Shown one piece after another: positions 34,911 through 43,094 of a DNA stretch of 56,362 bases (the first letter of the stretch is position 1; every line of letters begins with the position of its first letter). Below the pieces are notes generated by a model. That model did not search any database. It saw nothing but the letters and a program-made list of their open reading frames with translations, and was not told where the DNA came from. Source of the DNA: an uncultured Chloroflexota bacterium. Lineage in GTDB: Bacteria > Chloroflexota > Anaerolineae > Aggregatilineales > Phototrophicaceae. The translations under genes were made by a program, and so were the position numbers. The stretch lies in contig CALKIA010000677.1 of the NCBI GenBank assembly GCA_937988705.1, positions 1 to 56,362 on the forward strand. Reading direction: 5' to 3'.

Positions 34911-37664
34911 ATGGTTTTTGACACAAATACCCGGTGGATCTGGGATGCAGGCGACACCAAGCCACGCAATATCTTTTTGAACTTCCGACGTAGGTTCGAC
35001 TTAAGCACGATCCCGGCTACCGCGCCCCTGCATATCAGTGCCGATGCGCGCTACTATCTTTATGTCAATGGTGTTCGCTTGGGCTATGGTCCAGCGCGCG
35101 GTTATCCCTACCACTATCACTATGATAACTACGATATCGCGGAGCACCTGCGGATCGGCAAAAATGTGATTGCGGTCATGGTCAACCATTGGGGCGAAGG
35201 GACATTTCACCAGTTAGTCGTACGCGGTGGTCTTCTGCTCCAAATCGACATCGACGAACTGATTGTCTCAGATGCACGCTGGCGCGTCCAAAGCAACACC
35301 GCTTACCGGCAGAACACACCACGCATTTCGATCCAACTTCCGTGGGAGGAGCAGTTCGATGCAAGGCTCGACGACGGTTGGACGGATAGCGATTTTGACG
35401 ATTCAGAATGGGACAGTGCGGTAGAGATTCCGCCCGCTGACGTCCCGTGGTCAGGTTTGACGGCGCGGCGCGTTCCACTCCTCGGCAATGAGCCGATCCA
35501 ACCCACGAGCGTCACGGATACCGGAATTGTCCGGTTACCGGCACTCGTACTGGCAGGCCATTTGCATCCCTACATCCTTGGCGCAGACAACACCACTATC
35601 GGTATAGGGACGGTTGACGCACTCATGGTGACACGCCTGCAGGCCGCGGTCGGCGGTACGATCCTATTGAAAAAACGAGCGAACTACGGTGGTCTGCCGA
35701 TAGTTTATATTGACGGGCATAAACTGACTTGGGAGTCCGGTCAGATCGAACCACAGGCCTTGATCAGTCTGATGGCAGGGGAACATCTCCTGTTGTTGGA
35801 CTGGAAGGGTATGATCTTCGAGACGGACTTCGCCATTAGCATCGATGGAAGTTCCGATCTTCAACTCCGAGCGGGGCTAACCAGCGAAGATCGTGGCTGG
35901 AAAGTGAGTGTTAATCCATCCGACGACGAGCGGCAGGCTGCGCTTTCAGCCACTCACAGCGAGCTGCTTCCACCTACGCTACACTGGACTGTGATGAAAC
36001 CGCTCGATGTTCCGGAGATCGATGTGCAGCGCTCCGTGATGTCGAGTCAACCGCGTGAACATAGAAGCGATCCGGTCAGTCTTCCACTCACGGTATCCGT
36101 GAGTGCACCGCAGCACGGTCAACAGTTCATCTTCGACTTCGATCGCGAAGTATTGGGCTGGATCGAATTCGATGTCGATGCCCCGATAGGGGCGATCCTT
36201 GATTTTGTGGGATTCGAAATCATGCAGTCGCACGTTCCAGGATACAGTCTGGGGGTCAATAATTCGTTTCGTTATATCTGCCGTGCGGGACGGCAAACTT
36301 ATCGTTCAATTTTCCGCCGTGGATTTCGCTATCTGCTGCTATCGGTACATGCCGCTGATCAACCTGTGATCGTTCACCGTATAACGTTGCACCAAGCGAC
36401 CTATGATCAACCCGTGATTGGGCGTTTCCAGTGTTCTGATCCCCGATTGAATCAGATTTGGGAGATGTGTGCTTATGCGGAACGATTATGCTCCGACGAC
36501 GTGTTCAGCGCAGATGGAGCGTATGAGCAGGCATTATGGGTAGGGGATGCGTATGCTCAACAACTCATTCATCAGGTCATTTATAGTGACCCATCACTTC
36601 CCGAAAACACACTGAGAATCGTGGCGGATTCGCTGCGCCGCACCCCTATTGTAAACTCGCAGGTTCCCAGCGCGTGGGAAAACCGCTTGATGCCAAATTG
36701 GAGTTGGATGTGGGCCATCGGCTGCTATTTGCACTATTTTTTCAGCGCGGACAGCACCTTTGCACATGAAATATATCCGGCGCTGGCACAACAGGCAGAA
36801 TTCGCGCTTGAGCGCTGCAAGGCGCATCCCCTCGGCCTATTCAGTTTGGAGGGCTGCTGGCACTTCCTCGATTGGTCAGACATTGACGGCGTCGATTTCA
36901 ATGACCAACGTAAGTTAGCGTTCACTCATGAAAACTGTTTGCTGGTGGCAGCACTGCGCGCAACCGCGAAGATGGCGCTCGTGCTGGGCAGAACAGCTGA
37001 TGCACAACGTTGGAACCTGTTTGCGGCCCATCTCAGTGTTGCAGTCAACAAGCATTTGTGGTCAGAGGAGCGAGAGGCATACGTTGACAGCATCGACGAA
37101 GATGGACAGTTGAGCGCGAAAGTCTCACAGGCGGTCAATGTGGCAGCGCTATTTTCGGGTGTGCCGACGAGCGAACGCACAGCACAACTGCTGCCCTCTG
37201 TGATCGTGCCCCCCCAGCATTGGATCAATATTGGAAGTCCGTTCATGATGTCATTCAGCATGGAAATGCTCGTGCGTGAACAACGCTTTGATGAGATGCT
37301 GCAAGTAATCCGGTCACGCTGGGGGGCGATGTTGGATCGCGGCGCAACGGCGACATGGGAAACGTTCTCCAATCCGCGTTCATGGTGTCATGCTTGGTCG
37401 GCAACGCCGGCTTATTTCTTGTCAGCGCATATCCTTGGTGTCAGCCCGGCTGAAGTGGGCTATAAGCGAGTCCGCATCGCACCGCAACCGTGCGATCTTA
37501 CGTGGGCGCGGGGAACAGTTCCCACGCCGTTCGGCAAGTTAGAGGTCGAATGGCGAGTTGTGGGACAGCACCTCTATTTGGAGTACACAGCCCCGCGGGG
37601 CTGCGAAATTGAGGTCGTGTGTCCGCTTGGTTTGGAGTTCAAGCGCATCACCGAAGCTGTATAG
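34911..37664 (+). CDS. Alpha-L-rhamnosidase family protein (GH78), variant active-site loop
   Basis: 917 residues with no signal peptide. N-terminal beta domains carry the GH78 carbohydrate-contact pattern (LHISADARYYLYVNGVRLGY then GPARGYPYHYHYD). The (alpha/alpha)6 barrel begins near residue 500 (FQCSDPRLNQIWEMCAYAER). In place of the usual D-C-P-x-R-E-R-x-x-W-T-G-D there is ADGAYEQALWVGD: E539, W543 and D546 are kept, but the C-P-x-R part is lost. The C-terminus (HAWSATPAYFLSAHILGVSP; TPFGKLEVEW) is canonical. The family cleaves terminal alpha-L-rhamnose. Its position after the giant sensor suggests direct control by it. Confidence 0.82.
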   Translation: MVFDTNTRWIWDAGDTKPRNIFLNFRRRFDLSTIPATAPLHISADARYYLYVNGVRLGYGPARGYPYHYHYDNYDIAEHLRIGKNVIAVMVNHWGEGTFHQLVVRGGLLLQIDIDELIVSDARWRVQSNTAYRQNTPRISIQLPWEEQFDARLDDGWTDSDFDDSEWDSAVEIPPADVPWSGLTARRVPLLGNEPIQPTSVTDTGIVRLPALVLAGHLHPYILGADNTTIGIGTVDALMVTRLQAAVGGTILLKKRANYGGLPIVYIDGHKLTWESGQIEPQALISLMAGEHLLLLDWKGMIFETDFAISIDGSSDLQLRAGLTSEDRGWKVSVNPSDDERQAALSATHSELLPPTLHWTVMKPLDVPEIDVQRSVMSSQPREHRSDPVSLPLTVSVSAPQHGQQFIFDFDREVLGWIEFDVDAPIGAILDFVGFEIMQSHVPGYSLGVNNSFRYICRAGRQTYRSIFRRGFRYLLLSVHAADQPVIVHRITLHQATYDQPVIGRFQCSDPRLNQIWEMCAYAERLCSDDVFSADGAYEQALWVGDAYAQQLIHQVIYSDPSLPENTLRIVADSLRRTPIVNSQVPSAWENRLMPNWSWMWAIGCYLHYFFSADSTFAHEIYPALAQQAEFALERCKAHPLGLFSLEGCWHFLDWSDIDGVDFNDQRKLAFTHENCLLVAALRATAKMALVLGRTADAQRWNLFAAHLSVAVNKHLWSEEREAYVDSIDEDGQLSAKVSQAVNVAALFSGVPTSERTAQLLPSVIVPPQHWINIGSPFMMSFSMEMLVREQRFDEMLQVIRSRWGAMLDRGATATWETFSNPRSWCHAWSATPAYFLSAHILGVSPAEVGYKRVRIAPQPCDLTWARGTVPTPFGKLEVEWRVVGQHLYLEYTAPRGCEIEVVCPLGLEFKRITEAV

Positions 37665-37693
37665 TGGAAAAACCTCATCCTCGGTGGCTTTTT

Positions 37694-37780
37694 CTTGCGG
37701 AGTGAGGGTTCGAATCTTGGCTCTGCGAGTACGACCAAATTCGGTATAGACACGATTGTGAGAGTTCGAGTTTTTACTGT
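37694..37780. repeat. Approximately 90-bp dispersed repeat with tRNA T-loop-like box, copy 2
   Basis: CTTTTTCTTGCGGAGTGAGG, then GTTCGAATCTTGGCTCTGCG, AGTACGACCA and GAGAGTTCGAGTTTTTA match the copy at about 6607-6700 in the same orientation, roughly 70 percent by eye. Flanking bases do not form a T-stem, so it is not an intact tRNA. Confidence 0.5.
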
Positions 37781-37839
37781 TCTCAACCTGCTAAACGCGA
37801 TCTTTTCAAGTCATCTCGTGGTTTATAAGGAGTGAGGTT

Positions 37840-37949
37840 GTGGTGGCTACTTATGCGCTCGATTGGGAACGGTTGTTGAATGCACGAAAGGGGGAATTGT
37901 AGCAGTTCACGGAGGTGAGCCTACTCCGGATAGCCTAAGTAGCCATCAC
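37840..37949. repeat. 110-base unit with 14-base terminal inverted repeats (MITE-like)
   Basis: The left end GTGGTGGCTACTTA (37840-37853) is complementary to the right end TAAGTAGCCATCAC (37936-37949) at 13 of 14 positions. Inside is a 20-codon frame, 37840-37902, starting GTG behind AAGGAGTGAGG, which looks like a truncated gene start. No clear target-site duplication is seen. Confidence 0.4.
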
Positions 37950-37954
37950 AGCTG

Positions 37955-38213
37955 GTGTCCTTGTCCAAACCGATTGGCGCATCCACTTCACAGGCACGCC
38001 GTGACCGAGCGGCCTATCTCGCCTCACCCGAAGGCAAAGCCCGTTACCGACAGCGTGGGTGCAGCATTGAGCCTTTCTTTGCCACGTGGAGGCAAGACCA
38101 ACGCTTCCGTGTTCATTTTGTTGGCGTTATACGCTTGGAATCTTATTGTCTTGTTTAATTTTATCCAAGACTCTCCTTTGGGTTCGATGAAACCAGTGCT
38201 TGATCTGCTCTAA
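37955..38213 (+). pseudogene. Transposase C-terminal remnant with frameshift
   Basis: In one frame (from 37955) the peptide SPEGKARYRQRGCSIEPFFA resembles the region around the last catalytic Glu of DDE transposases. Around 38105 the similarity moves to the other frame (VFILLALYAWNLIVLFNFIQ ... MKPVLDLL, stop at 38213), the sort of hydrophobic ending seen in such transposases. The two halves in different frames and the absence of the N-terminal catalytic part show a dead remnant. The exact IS family is uncertain. Confidence 0.5.
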
Positions 38214-38296
38214 TTTATGCCCCACCCTCAACTATCTGATGAATCTGTATTTTGTGAGGCCGAGCTGAGATCGCAGCATTAATTCGACGAAATTGA

Positions 38297-38327
38297 GCAA
38301 CTACGCTACGCCGTTTTGCGTAGTTGC
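38297..38327. terminator. Hairpin between converging genes
   Basis: Perfect 10-bp stem GCAACTACGC / GCGTAGTTGC (38297-38306 and 38318-38327), 49 bases beyond the minus-strand hydrolase stop. Related CGAAATTGA words flank both sides. It is probably a terminator for the minus-strand unit. Confidence 0.55.
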
Positions 38328-38375
38328 GGTATTGACGAATTGAACGAAATTGATGCTGGTCAACGCACCAGTTTG

Positions 38376-39194
38376 CTACTGGTTCACGGTTAGAGTTTCC
38401 AAAAAGCGCCCGTAGATTTCTCCGACCAAAGCACCGTGATTGAGGAAGACATGAGCCACTGATGGAACGGTTTCCAATTTCCCATGCGGTAGGAGTTCGC
38501 ACATGCGATAGGCGAGATTGATGGGATGGAGCGAGTCATTGGGCCATGCGATGATACAAATTGGCATTGTGAGCTGAGTGATCTCCGCGAGCTCGTCAAA
38601 GATGACCCAATCTTTAACGGTATCGAGCGCGGTGATCAGGCTGTTCTGCTGGTGTGAACTCTGCATTTCGCGCACGGCTTCGATCACCTCGTCAGAAGCC
38701 CCCCAATTTTCACGCAGGCGTTGAGCCGACAACCGCATATACTCTTCCAATCCATAGTGCTCGATTTCGCTTGCCATGTTGTGCAGCGAGGGGATTTCCG
38801 GGTTGGGCTCATCACCGAAAGCGGGGCCAGTCAGCAGCAGTGCGCTGACTCGATGTGGATACTTGAGGGTAAAGAGCAGCGTAGTCGCCGCGCCCATCGA
38901 TTCGCCTTGAACGACGGCTTTCTCGATGCCATACGCATCCATGACGGCGCGCATATCTTCTGCCATGCGATCCGGATTATAGAGGCTGGGGTTGGTGACG
39001 GGGGTAGAATCGCTGTGACCGCGTTGGTCATAAACGATGATGCGGTAGCGGTTGGCGAGCTGTTTGAGCTGCCGTCCAGTGATATGACGATTGCCAGTTA
39101 GCCCGTGGGCGGCGATCAGCGGCGGTCCAGCGCCGAAGCTCTCGGCAACGAGTTCCAGCCCATCAGAATTGATTTTTACAATCTCTGAATCCAT
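38376..39194 (-). CDS. Alpha/beta-fold hydrolase
   Basis: 272 residues from ATG 39194 (MDSEIVKINS). An upstream in-frame start would add 20 residues without homology. The oxyanion region is AAHGLTGN, YDQRGHSDST follows strand 4, the nucleophile is S99 in VVQGESMGA, the likely acid is D220 (WPNDSLHP) and the His is H248 (SVAHVFLNH). It is a typical compact esterase/lactonase-like hydrolase and the substrate cannot be told. It is downstream of and probably co-transcribed with the DeoR-type regulator (gap 74 bases). Confidence 0.8.
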   Translation of the reverse strand: MDSEIVKINSDGLELVAESFGAGPPLIAAHGLTGNRHITGRQLKQLANRYRIIVYDQRGHSDSTPVTNPSLYNPDRMAEDMRAVMDAYGIEKAVVQGESMGAATTLLFTLKYPHRVSALLLTGPAFGDEPNPEIPSLHNMASEIEHYGLEEYMRLSAQRLRENWGASDEVIEAVREMQSSHQQNSLITALDTVKDWVIFDELAEITQLTMPICIIAWPNDSLHPINLAYRMCELLPHGKLETVPSVAHVFLNHGALVGEIYGRFLETLTVNQ

Positions 39195-39268
39195 GTTTTT
39201 GCCCAATCCCCCAAGCGACACGTTAAAACAAACAAAATAGTAGGCTGTTGCCAAGTGGTTGAGAATGA

Positions 39269-40069
39269 TCAGCGCTCAACGGGTGCCACTAGCACCTCCT
39301 TGCCCGCTTCACGCAGGGTCTCAATCATTTCTGGCGGCGCGCTGTCGTCGGTGACAACACAGTTGAGCTGATCGATGCGTGCAAACGATGCCAGACCGGT
39401 GCGGCCAAACTTGCTGCCATCAACAACGGCAATCACTTCTCCCGCTCGTTCAACAATGTATTGAAGCAGTTCGTTTTCCAGCGGATCATTGCCGCTCAGC
39501 CCTTTTTCGAGCGTGATTCCCAGCGCGCCGATAAACGCCCGGTTGATGTGATACTTCGCTAACATCTCGCGCGTGATCGGACCATTGACCGACCCGGACA
39601 TACTGGCGAGGCTCCCCCCCGCCATAATCGTGTGGATATTGGGCGAGTCCATGATTGCGACTGCTGTCCATAAGCCAGTCGTGATTACCGTTAGGTTGGT
39701 AATGTTCGGTGCATCTTTAATCGCCTGACCGACTGCCAAGGCTGTTGTACTCGAGTCGAGCAGAATTGAGTCTGTCTGCCTGACCAGCGTTGCGGCTAGC
39801 TTCGCCAGCGCGTGTTTCTCGGCAGCATGCCGCCGCTGCCGAGCTGCAAAGGTCATTTCTTGGCGCAAACTGGGTTTTGCGAGGGCCGCGCCTCCGTGAA
39901 CCCGAACGATCCGGCCTTCTTCCGCCAGAAAATTCAGATCGCCACGGACTGTGACAGACGACACGCTCAACATCTCACTGAGTTCGTTGACGGTCACCCG
40001 TTCGCGTTCACTAAGAATATTGACGATCTGCTCGCGTCGCTGGTTCATGATTCTGATAAATACAGCCAT
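39269..40069 (-). CDS. DeoR/GlpR-family transcriptional regulator
   Basis: 266 residues from ATG 40069 (AAAGGCG upstream); a second start at 40048 gives 259. The N-terminal winged helix has the DeoR pattern RREQIVNILSERERVTVNEL, then LSVSSVTVRGDLNFLAEEGR and IVRVHGGAAL. The C-terminal sugar-phosphate-sensing domain shows DSILLDSSTTALAVGQAIKD and VIAVVDGSKFGRTGLASFA. Members repress sugar operons and release DNA on binding a phosphorylated sugar. It is divergent from the importer/rhamnosidase operon at 40428, the likely target along with its own gene. Confidence 0.92.
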   Translation of the reverse strand: MAVFIRIMNQRREQIVNILSERERVTVNELSEMLSVSSVTVRGDLNFLAEEGRIVRVHGGAALAKPSLRQEMTFAARQRRHAAEKHALAKLAATLVRQTDSILLDSSTTALAVGQAIKDAPNITNLTVITTGLWTAVAIMDSPNIHTIMAGGSLASMSGSVNGPITREMLAKYHINRAFIGALGITLEKGLSGNDPLENELLQYIVERAGEVIAVVDGSKFGRTGLASFARIDQLNCVVTDDSAPPEMIETLREAGKEVLVAPVER

Positions 40070-40427
40070 GTCACGCTTTCGCCTTTATGAACGATACCAT
40101 CTGGAGGTGCTGCACATCATGATATAACGTACGGCCGATGAACATCCAGTCTTCATTTCGAAAGAGTACCGCAAGAAAAACAAAGGCTTTAACTTTCATT
40201 CGAAAGTTAAAGAATTGTACTGAGGTTTCTTTTTAGTGTCAATGAGCCTTCGTTTTGTTGACAACGCATAAGAATTGGGTGTACATTTCATAGAAAGTTC
40301 CTGCCAGCTTTGATCAAAACTCCATCCGTCGAGTTGCGGAGAAGGGATGTGCGCGCTTCGGACGAAATTACGTATCCGATGGTTCTTTGACACTCAAAAC
40401 ATAGTAATTCATCAAAGGATAAGTCAA
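40070..40427. promoter_or_regulatory. Divergent regulatory region between DeoR regulator and importer operon
   Basis: 358 bases with no gene. It holds a perfect 10-base inverted repeat at 40188-40211 and a CATTTCGAAAG word at 40154-40164. The ribosome site of the binding protein is AAAGGA at 40414-40419. Confidence 0.5.
40188..40211. promoter_or_regulatory. Candidate operator: perfect 10-base inverted repeat
   Basis: TTTAACTTTC (40188-40197), ATTC spacer, GAAAGTTAAA (40202-40211). The symmetric AT-rich shape and position between the DeoR-type gene and the importer make it a good operator candidate, though a hairpin role is not excluded. Confidence 0.5.
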
Positions 40428-41939
40428 ATGAATAGCTCACGGACAGCTTCAACCAGAACATTTTTTACGCTGTGCATCCTGCTTGTTTGCCTGATGGCAG
40501 CGGTCGTGGGAAGCTCCGCCCAAGATGCCACTGAATTTTCAGGTGAACTACGCATAGCCGTGTGGGGACAAATCGATCAGGCAGTAGGCCGACCGGATGT
40601 CACCGTCGTTCATGACATGCTGCAGCAGTGGCAAGCCATGTACCCGGATGTCCAGCTGGGATACGACTACATCGGCGGAACAAACGTGTCTGAACGCTTC
40701 ACGTGGATCAACACGAACTTGCTCGCGGGTACGCTGCCGGACGTGGTCATGATCTACTTCCCCGGTCCAGATGTCACCAATGCCGTCGACCTCGTCTACA
40801 ATTTCGCTGACGATCTCCAGCAGCCCAATCCCTACAGCACTAATGCAGCGTGGCGCGAAGATTTCCCGCTCGATGGGCTGGTGCTCAACCAGACGCAGTC
40901 ATCCGATAGCGGCAACCGCGTCATCGGCTTCACCCTGTCGGGCGACTCCGGCGTGACTACCTATGCCTACAACCAGACGATCTTCGACGAAGTGGGCATA
41001 GAACCGCCGACGACATGGGGCGAATTCATGCAAATTCAGCAAACGCTGAAGGATGCCGGATATACACCTTTCCAGATGCCAACTGCCGGATCACTAGGCT
41101 GGGTGTGGAACTGGGCGGAGTGGATCATCCGTGAACAGCTCATGGAAGATGTGATTAGCGCGTGCGATATCGAAGAACCGCGCAACCTGCTGAATGACAA
41201 GGAAGTTGTCCGCTGTATCGCTACCGGCACATTCACTTTGCAAGACCCGCGCATGGCAGAAACGTGGGAACTGCTCCAGCAGTGGTCGCAATACTGGCAG
41301 GAAGATTTCCTGGCTCCGCCGCCCGATGTTGATTTGTTTGCTCAGGGTGAAGTTGCCATCATCAACACGATGAACCTGTGGTTGGGGCAAATCGCCGCGA
41401 ACCCGAACATCACTTTCGACTGGGGGACGTTCTATCAGCCGCCGGTAACAGCCGCCGACAGCGAGTTCGGCAACGATCTTCTTCCACGGCGCGTCGGCAA
41501 CCTGGGGCAGGCTGGCAGCGGCAGCGTCTATTTCTTCATCCCGAACACCACGGTTGATCGTGGCCCGGAACGGCTGGCGATGGCACGCGATTTGATCCAG
41601 TATGTGACCGCGCCGGATCAGCTCGCCCAATGGTGCAGCCAACAGCCAATCCCCTGCTACGAACCGGGAACGCCGATTGAAGAGGTCTATACTGATCCCG
41701 TCATGGTCGAGCGCATGCGTGGTTTCTTTGAGCCGGGCGCGTATAACAACGGTGGAGCCTCGCTCAACTGGGCGACGTTTGACCGGGCGTTGGATGCCGA
41801 GTGGTCGCGCTTGTTCGTCGAATACATGAGCGGCAGCATGACCATTGAAGAAGTGTTCGCTGAATTCCAACCACTGCTGGACGACTCGGTTCAGCGTGCT
41901 ATTAGCGCCCATCCTGAATGGGGCGCGGACTCGTGGTAG
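40428..41939 (+). CDS. Extracellular sugar-binding protein of ABC transporter
   Basis: 503 residues from ATG 40428 behind AAAGGA; the longer frame from 40347 adds 27 residues ahead of the signal. The Sec signal (TRTFFTLCILLVCLMAAVVG then SSAQ) has no lipobox. Mature features of family 1: LRIAVWGQIDQ, WINTNLLAGTLPDVVMIYFP, TTWGEFMQIQQTLKDAG. It is large for the family, which suits longer oligosaccharides. It leads the operon with two permeases, a GH78, an M19-like protein and tyrosine phenol-lyase, so the ligand may be a rhamnosylated glycopeptide or aromatic glycoside (inference). Confidence 0.87.
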   Translation: MNSSRTASTRTFFTLCILLVCLMAAVVGSSAQDATEFSGELRIAVWGQIDQAVGRPDVTVVHDMLQQWQAMYPDVQLGYDYIGGTNVSERFTWINTNLLAGTLPDVVMIYFPGPDVTNAVDLVYNFADDLQQPNPYSTNAAWREDFPLDGLVLNQTQSSDSGNRVIGFTLSGDSGVTTYAYNQTIFDEVGIEPPTTWGEFMQIQQTLKDAGYTPFQMPTAGSLGWVWNWAEWIIREQLMEDVISACDIEEPRNLLNDKEVVRCIATGTFTLQDPRMAETWELLQQWSQYWQEDFLAPPPDVDLFAQGEVAIINTMNLWLGQIAANPNITFDWGTFYQPPVTAADSEFGNDLLPRRVGNLGQAGSGSVYFFIPNTTVDRGPERLAMARDLIQYVTAPDQLAQWCSQQPIPCYEPGTPIEEVYTDPVMVERMRGFFEPGAYNNGGASLNWATFDRALDAEWSRLFVEYMSGSMTIEEVFAEFQPLLDDSVQRAISAHPEWGADSW

Positions 41940-41959
41940 TGTGTCCACACTAGGTTAGA

Positions 41960-42050
41960 AGCGGTCTGAAAATTCGCAATTACCCTCGTAGGAGCAAGGC
42001 GTGCCTTGCTTCTACACAAGCGAAAATAACGGATTTTTCAGATGACCGCT
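41960..42050. repeat. MITE-like palindromic element between binding protein and permease
   Basis: The ends AGCGGTC-TGAAAA (41960-41972) and TTTTCA-GAT-GACCGCT (42035-42050) are inverted repeats differing by a 3-base insertion. The centre is a 13-bp near-perfect stem GTAGGAGCAAGGC / GCCTTGCTTCTAC (41988-42000 and 42003-42015) with a 2-base loop. Such a short, fully palindromic, non-coding unit inside an operon looks like a miniature mobile element or repeated extragenic palindrome. Confidence 0.55.
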
Positions 42051-42077
42051 CACACGGTTTATATTTTGCTCCTGCGG

Positions 42078-42110
42078 GTGCAGCCGAGCATATTCGGCGC
42101 TGGGCTGCAC
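42078..42110. repeat. Second inverted repeat in the same gap
   Basis: GTGCAGCC (42078-42085) and GGCTGCAC (42103-42110), with an internal CCGAGCATATTCGG-like partial palindrome. It lies 39 bases before the permease ATG and may modulate translation or transcription of the permease genes. Confidence 0.4.
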
Positions 42111-42148
42111 GCGGACTCATGTCTCTACCGAAATAGTTTGGGCGAATT

Positions 42149-43081
42149 ATGGCCTCACAGGTTACTTTTTCCGCGTCTGCGCCACGCCGGTATCGCATCA
42201 ACTTGGAGCGGCTGCGTCACTTCGCGCCGCTGTACCTGATGGTGCTGCCCACCGTCGTGATGCTGCTGATTTTCTTCTACTATCCAGCGATCAATGGCTT
42301 TTTGACATCATTCCATTATGTTGATGTGCGCGGTTGGCGGTGGGTCGGACTCGACAACTACGAGCGGCTGTTCAGTGACGCGCGTCTGGGACAGTCGTTC
42401 AAAAACCTGTTTTTTCTGGCCGGATTCAATGTGCTGGTTGTCACCACGATGCCGCTGATCGTCGCGGCGTTGATTTTTCGCGTGAAGAGTACCGTGGCGC
42501 AGTTCTGGTGGCGGATTGTCTTCGTCATCCCGATTGTCGTCCCGGCAGTCGCCATCATTCTGGTATGGCGTTGGATGTACGCCGCCGACGGCGGGTTGAA
42601 TATTCTGCTCAACCTGATCGGTTTGGGGGATCTAACGCGCAGCTGGTTGGGTGATCGGGATGTGGTCATGTGGGCGCTGGCGTTCACCAATTTCCCGTGG
42701 GTCGCCGGGATCAACTTTCTGATCTACTACGCTGGATTGCAGGAAATCTCCTCGGAAATACTGGATGCAGCGGTGGTCGATGGCGCAACCAGTTTCCGCC
42801 GCTTCCGCAGCATTGAACTGCCTTTACTCCGCCCACAAATGCGCCTGCTGGTGCTCCTCACATTGATCTACTGGATGCGCAGTTTTGAACTACCCATGAT
42901 CATGACCAACGGGGGGCCGGGGTATGCCAGCATGGTGCCCGGCCTGCGCATGTTCTATGCCATCAACCGTGATTTTGACCTCGGTTATGGCTCCGCAATT
43001 GGCACGATCCTTTTTCTGATTGTGCTCGTCATCACGCTGGTTCAGATTCGCTTGACCCGAACCCGCGACGACGTGGTTTAG
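42149..43081 (+). CDS. CUT1 sugar ABC transporter permease (MalF type)
   Basis: 310 residues, ATG 42149. The first membrane segment is at about 25-50 (YLMVLPTVVMLLIFFYYPAI), with about six in all. The EAA loop is near residues 205-225 (DAAVVDGATSFRRFRSIELP). It pairs with the permease at 43095 and the binding protein at 40428. The operon has no ATPase gene. Confidence 0.92.
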   Translation: MASQVTFSASAPRRYRINLERLRHFAPLYLMVLPTVVMLLIFFYYPAINGFLTSFHYVDVRGWRWVGLDNYERLFSDARLGQSFKNLFFLAGFNVLVVTTMPLIVAALIFRVKSTVAQFWWRIVFVIPIVVPAVAIILVWRWMYAADGGLNILLNLIGLGDLTRSWLGDRDVVMWALAFTNFPWVAGINFLIYYAGLQEISSEILDAAVVDGATSFRRFRSIELPLLRPQMRLLVLLTLIYWMRSFELPMIMTNGGPGYASMVPGLRMFYAINRDFDLGYGSAIGTILFLIVLVITLVQIRLTRTRDDVV

Positions 43082-43094
43082 ACTGGAGCACGGC

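Larger units (their letters stand above)
37665..38214. other. Gene-poor scar region with repeats and transposase remnant
   Basis: About 550 bases holding a repeat with a tRNA-like box (37694-37780), a 110-base unit bounded by near-perfect 14-base inverted repeats (37840-37949), and the broken end of a transposase gene (37955-38213). Confidence 0.55.

Noticed and set aside
37863..38213. 116-codon frame read as one intact gene
   Set aside because: Only its last third looks protein-like. The earlier similarity is in the other frame from 37955, which fits a frameshifted transposase remnant better.
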